Part shown: one piece after another, positions 6,434 through 6,892 of the stretch
Position numbering within the stretch: position 1 is the first letter of the stretch
How the letters are laid out: each line of letters opens with the position of its first letter
From: JBOHNM01 sp050730675
Lineage (GTDB): Bacteria; Planctomycetota; Phycisphaerae; Phycisphaerales; UBA1924
Length of the DNA stretch: 6,892 bases
Assembly (NCBI GenBank): GCA_050730675.1
Contig: JBOHNM010000189.1
Coordinates: 1-6,892, forward strand
Direction of reading: 5' to 3'
Made by a program: the position numbers and the translations under genes
The notes under the pieces: model-generated
What the model saw: only the letters and a program-made list of their open reading frames with translations
The model's database searches: none
Told to the model about the DNA's origin: nothing

Positions 6434-6892
6434 ATGGACGGCGTGGTGGTGCGGGCGGCGCGGGAGACGGACTTTGACGCGTGCGCGGCGCTGGTGAATG
6501 TGTACATCCGCGGCACGGCGATCCACTTTGGGATTGACGAGCAGAGCGGGGCGGAGCTGCGCGAGATGTGGCGGAAATATGCGGGGCGCTACCCGTGGCT
6601 GATCGCGGAGGTGGATGGCGTATTTGCCGGGTATGCCAAGGCGGGGGTGTGGCGCGAGCGGGCGGCGTATCAGTGGACGCCGGAGTGCGGGGTGTACGTG
6701 GAGGAGCGGTTTCATCGGCTGGGGGTGGCGCGGGCGCTGTATGGGCGGCTGTTCGAGGTGATGCGCGGGCAGGGGTTCGAGTCGGTGATCGCGGGGATCA
6801 CGCTGCCGAACGAGGCGAGCGTGCGGCTGCACGAGTCGATGGGGTTCGACGCTGCGGGTGTGGTGCGGCGGGCGGGGTGGAAGCTGGGGCGG
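6434..6892 (+). CDS. GNAT N-acetyltransferase, phosphinothricin/methionine-sulfoximine type, 3' end missing
   Basis: The frame is open from ATG 6434 to the window edge (153 codons, no stop). The protein aligns from memory with phosphinothricin acetyltransferases (Bar/Pat) and their housekeeping relatives acting on methionine sulfoximine or sulfone, which move an acetyl group from acetyl-CoA to the amino group of an amino-acid-like substrate. Matching stretches are RYPWLIAEVDG, an AGYA..GVWRERAAYQWTPE segment, and ITLPNEASVRLHESMGF (122-138). E84 (WTPE) and H133 (LHES) fall where Bar has the conserved Glu and His of its active site. The acetyl-CoA loop is HRLGVA (94-99), a slightly unusual version of the Q/R-x-x-G-x-G/A motif with His in first place. 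Typical family members continue about 20-30 residues beyond K-x-G, so only the C-terminal end is lost. The gene sits 10 nt after the exporter gene with a strong Shine-Dalgarno, so the two are probably an operon. The family is well supported. The true substrate is not; many such genes have nothing to do with the herbicide. Confidence 0.9.
   Translation, partial: MDGVVVRAARETDFDACAALVNVYIRGTAIHFGIDEQSGAELREMWRKYAGRYPWLIAEVDGVFAGYAKAGVWRERAAYQWTPECGVYVEERFHRLGVARALYGRLFEVMRGQGFESVIAGITLPNEASVRLHESMGFDAAGVVRRAGWKLGR

Overview
This is a GC-rich stretch (roughly two-thirds G+C by eye, with codon third positions mostly G or C) from a bacterial chromosome. It carries six protein genes and no RNA genes, CRISPR arrays or transposases that I can see. 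Most starts lack a clear Shine-Dalgarno sequence. That, the composition and the style of the proteins make me lean toward Planctomycetota (perhaps Phycisphaerae), but this is an impression and not a demonstration.

Layout. (1) Positions 1-269, +: the C-terminal end of a protein whose beginning lies outside the window, perhaps a left-handed beta-helix (hexapeptide-repeat) acyltransferase. (2) 275-3226, +: a complete DNA polymerase I (polA, 983 aa) with intact 5'-nuclease, 3'-5' proofreading and polymerase active sites. (3) 4766-3204, -: two consecutive genes for unrecognised proteins of 251 and 252 aa. They share the same two-membrane-anchor plan and several motifs, so they are diverged tandem paralogues. 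The second runs tail-to-tail into polA with a 23-bp overlap of the coding ends. (4) 4885-6423, +: a 12-helix major facilitator exporter of the EntS/MFS_3 type, divergent from the paralogue pair. (5) 6434-6892, +: a GNAT N-acetyltransferase of the phosphinothricin/methionine-sulfoximine acetyltransferase type, cut by the window end. Its Shine-Dalgarno contains the last base of the exporter stop codon.

How the parts relate. polA is housekeeping and follows the partial gene by only 5 nt. The paralogue pair is probably one transcription unit encoding membrane-anchored proteins with an extracytoplasmic domain of about 175 residues. The exporter and acetyltransferase form a second, closely coupled unit, which suggests a small-molecule detoxification or efflux function (inference). 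Between the two divergent units lies a perfect 12-bp inverted repeat (arms 4851-4862 and 4879-4890). Each arm contains an ATG in the identical context, one reading into each divergent gene. It is the most striking non-coding signal here.

No clear new multi-gene defence, mobile or RNA-guided system is visible. The best candidates for something undescribed are the paralogous membrane-protein pair and the mirrored start-codon palindrome.
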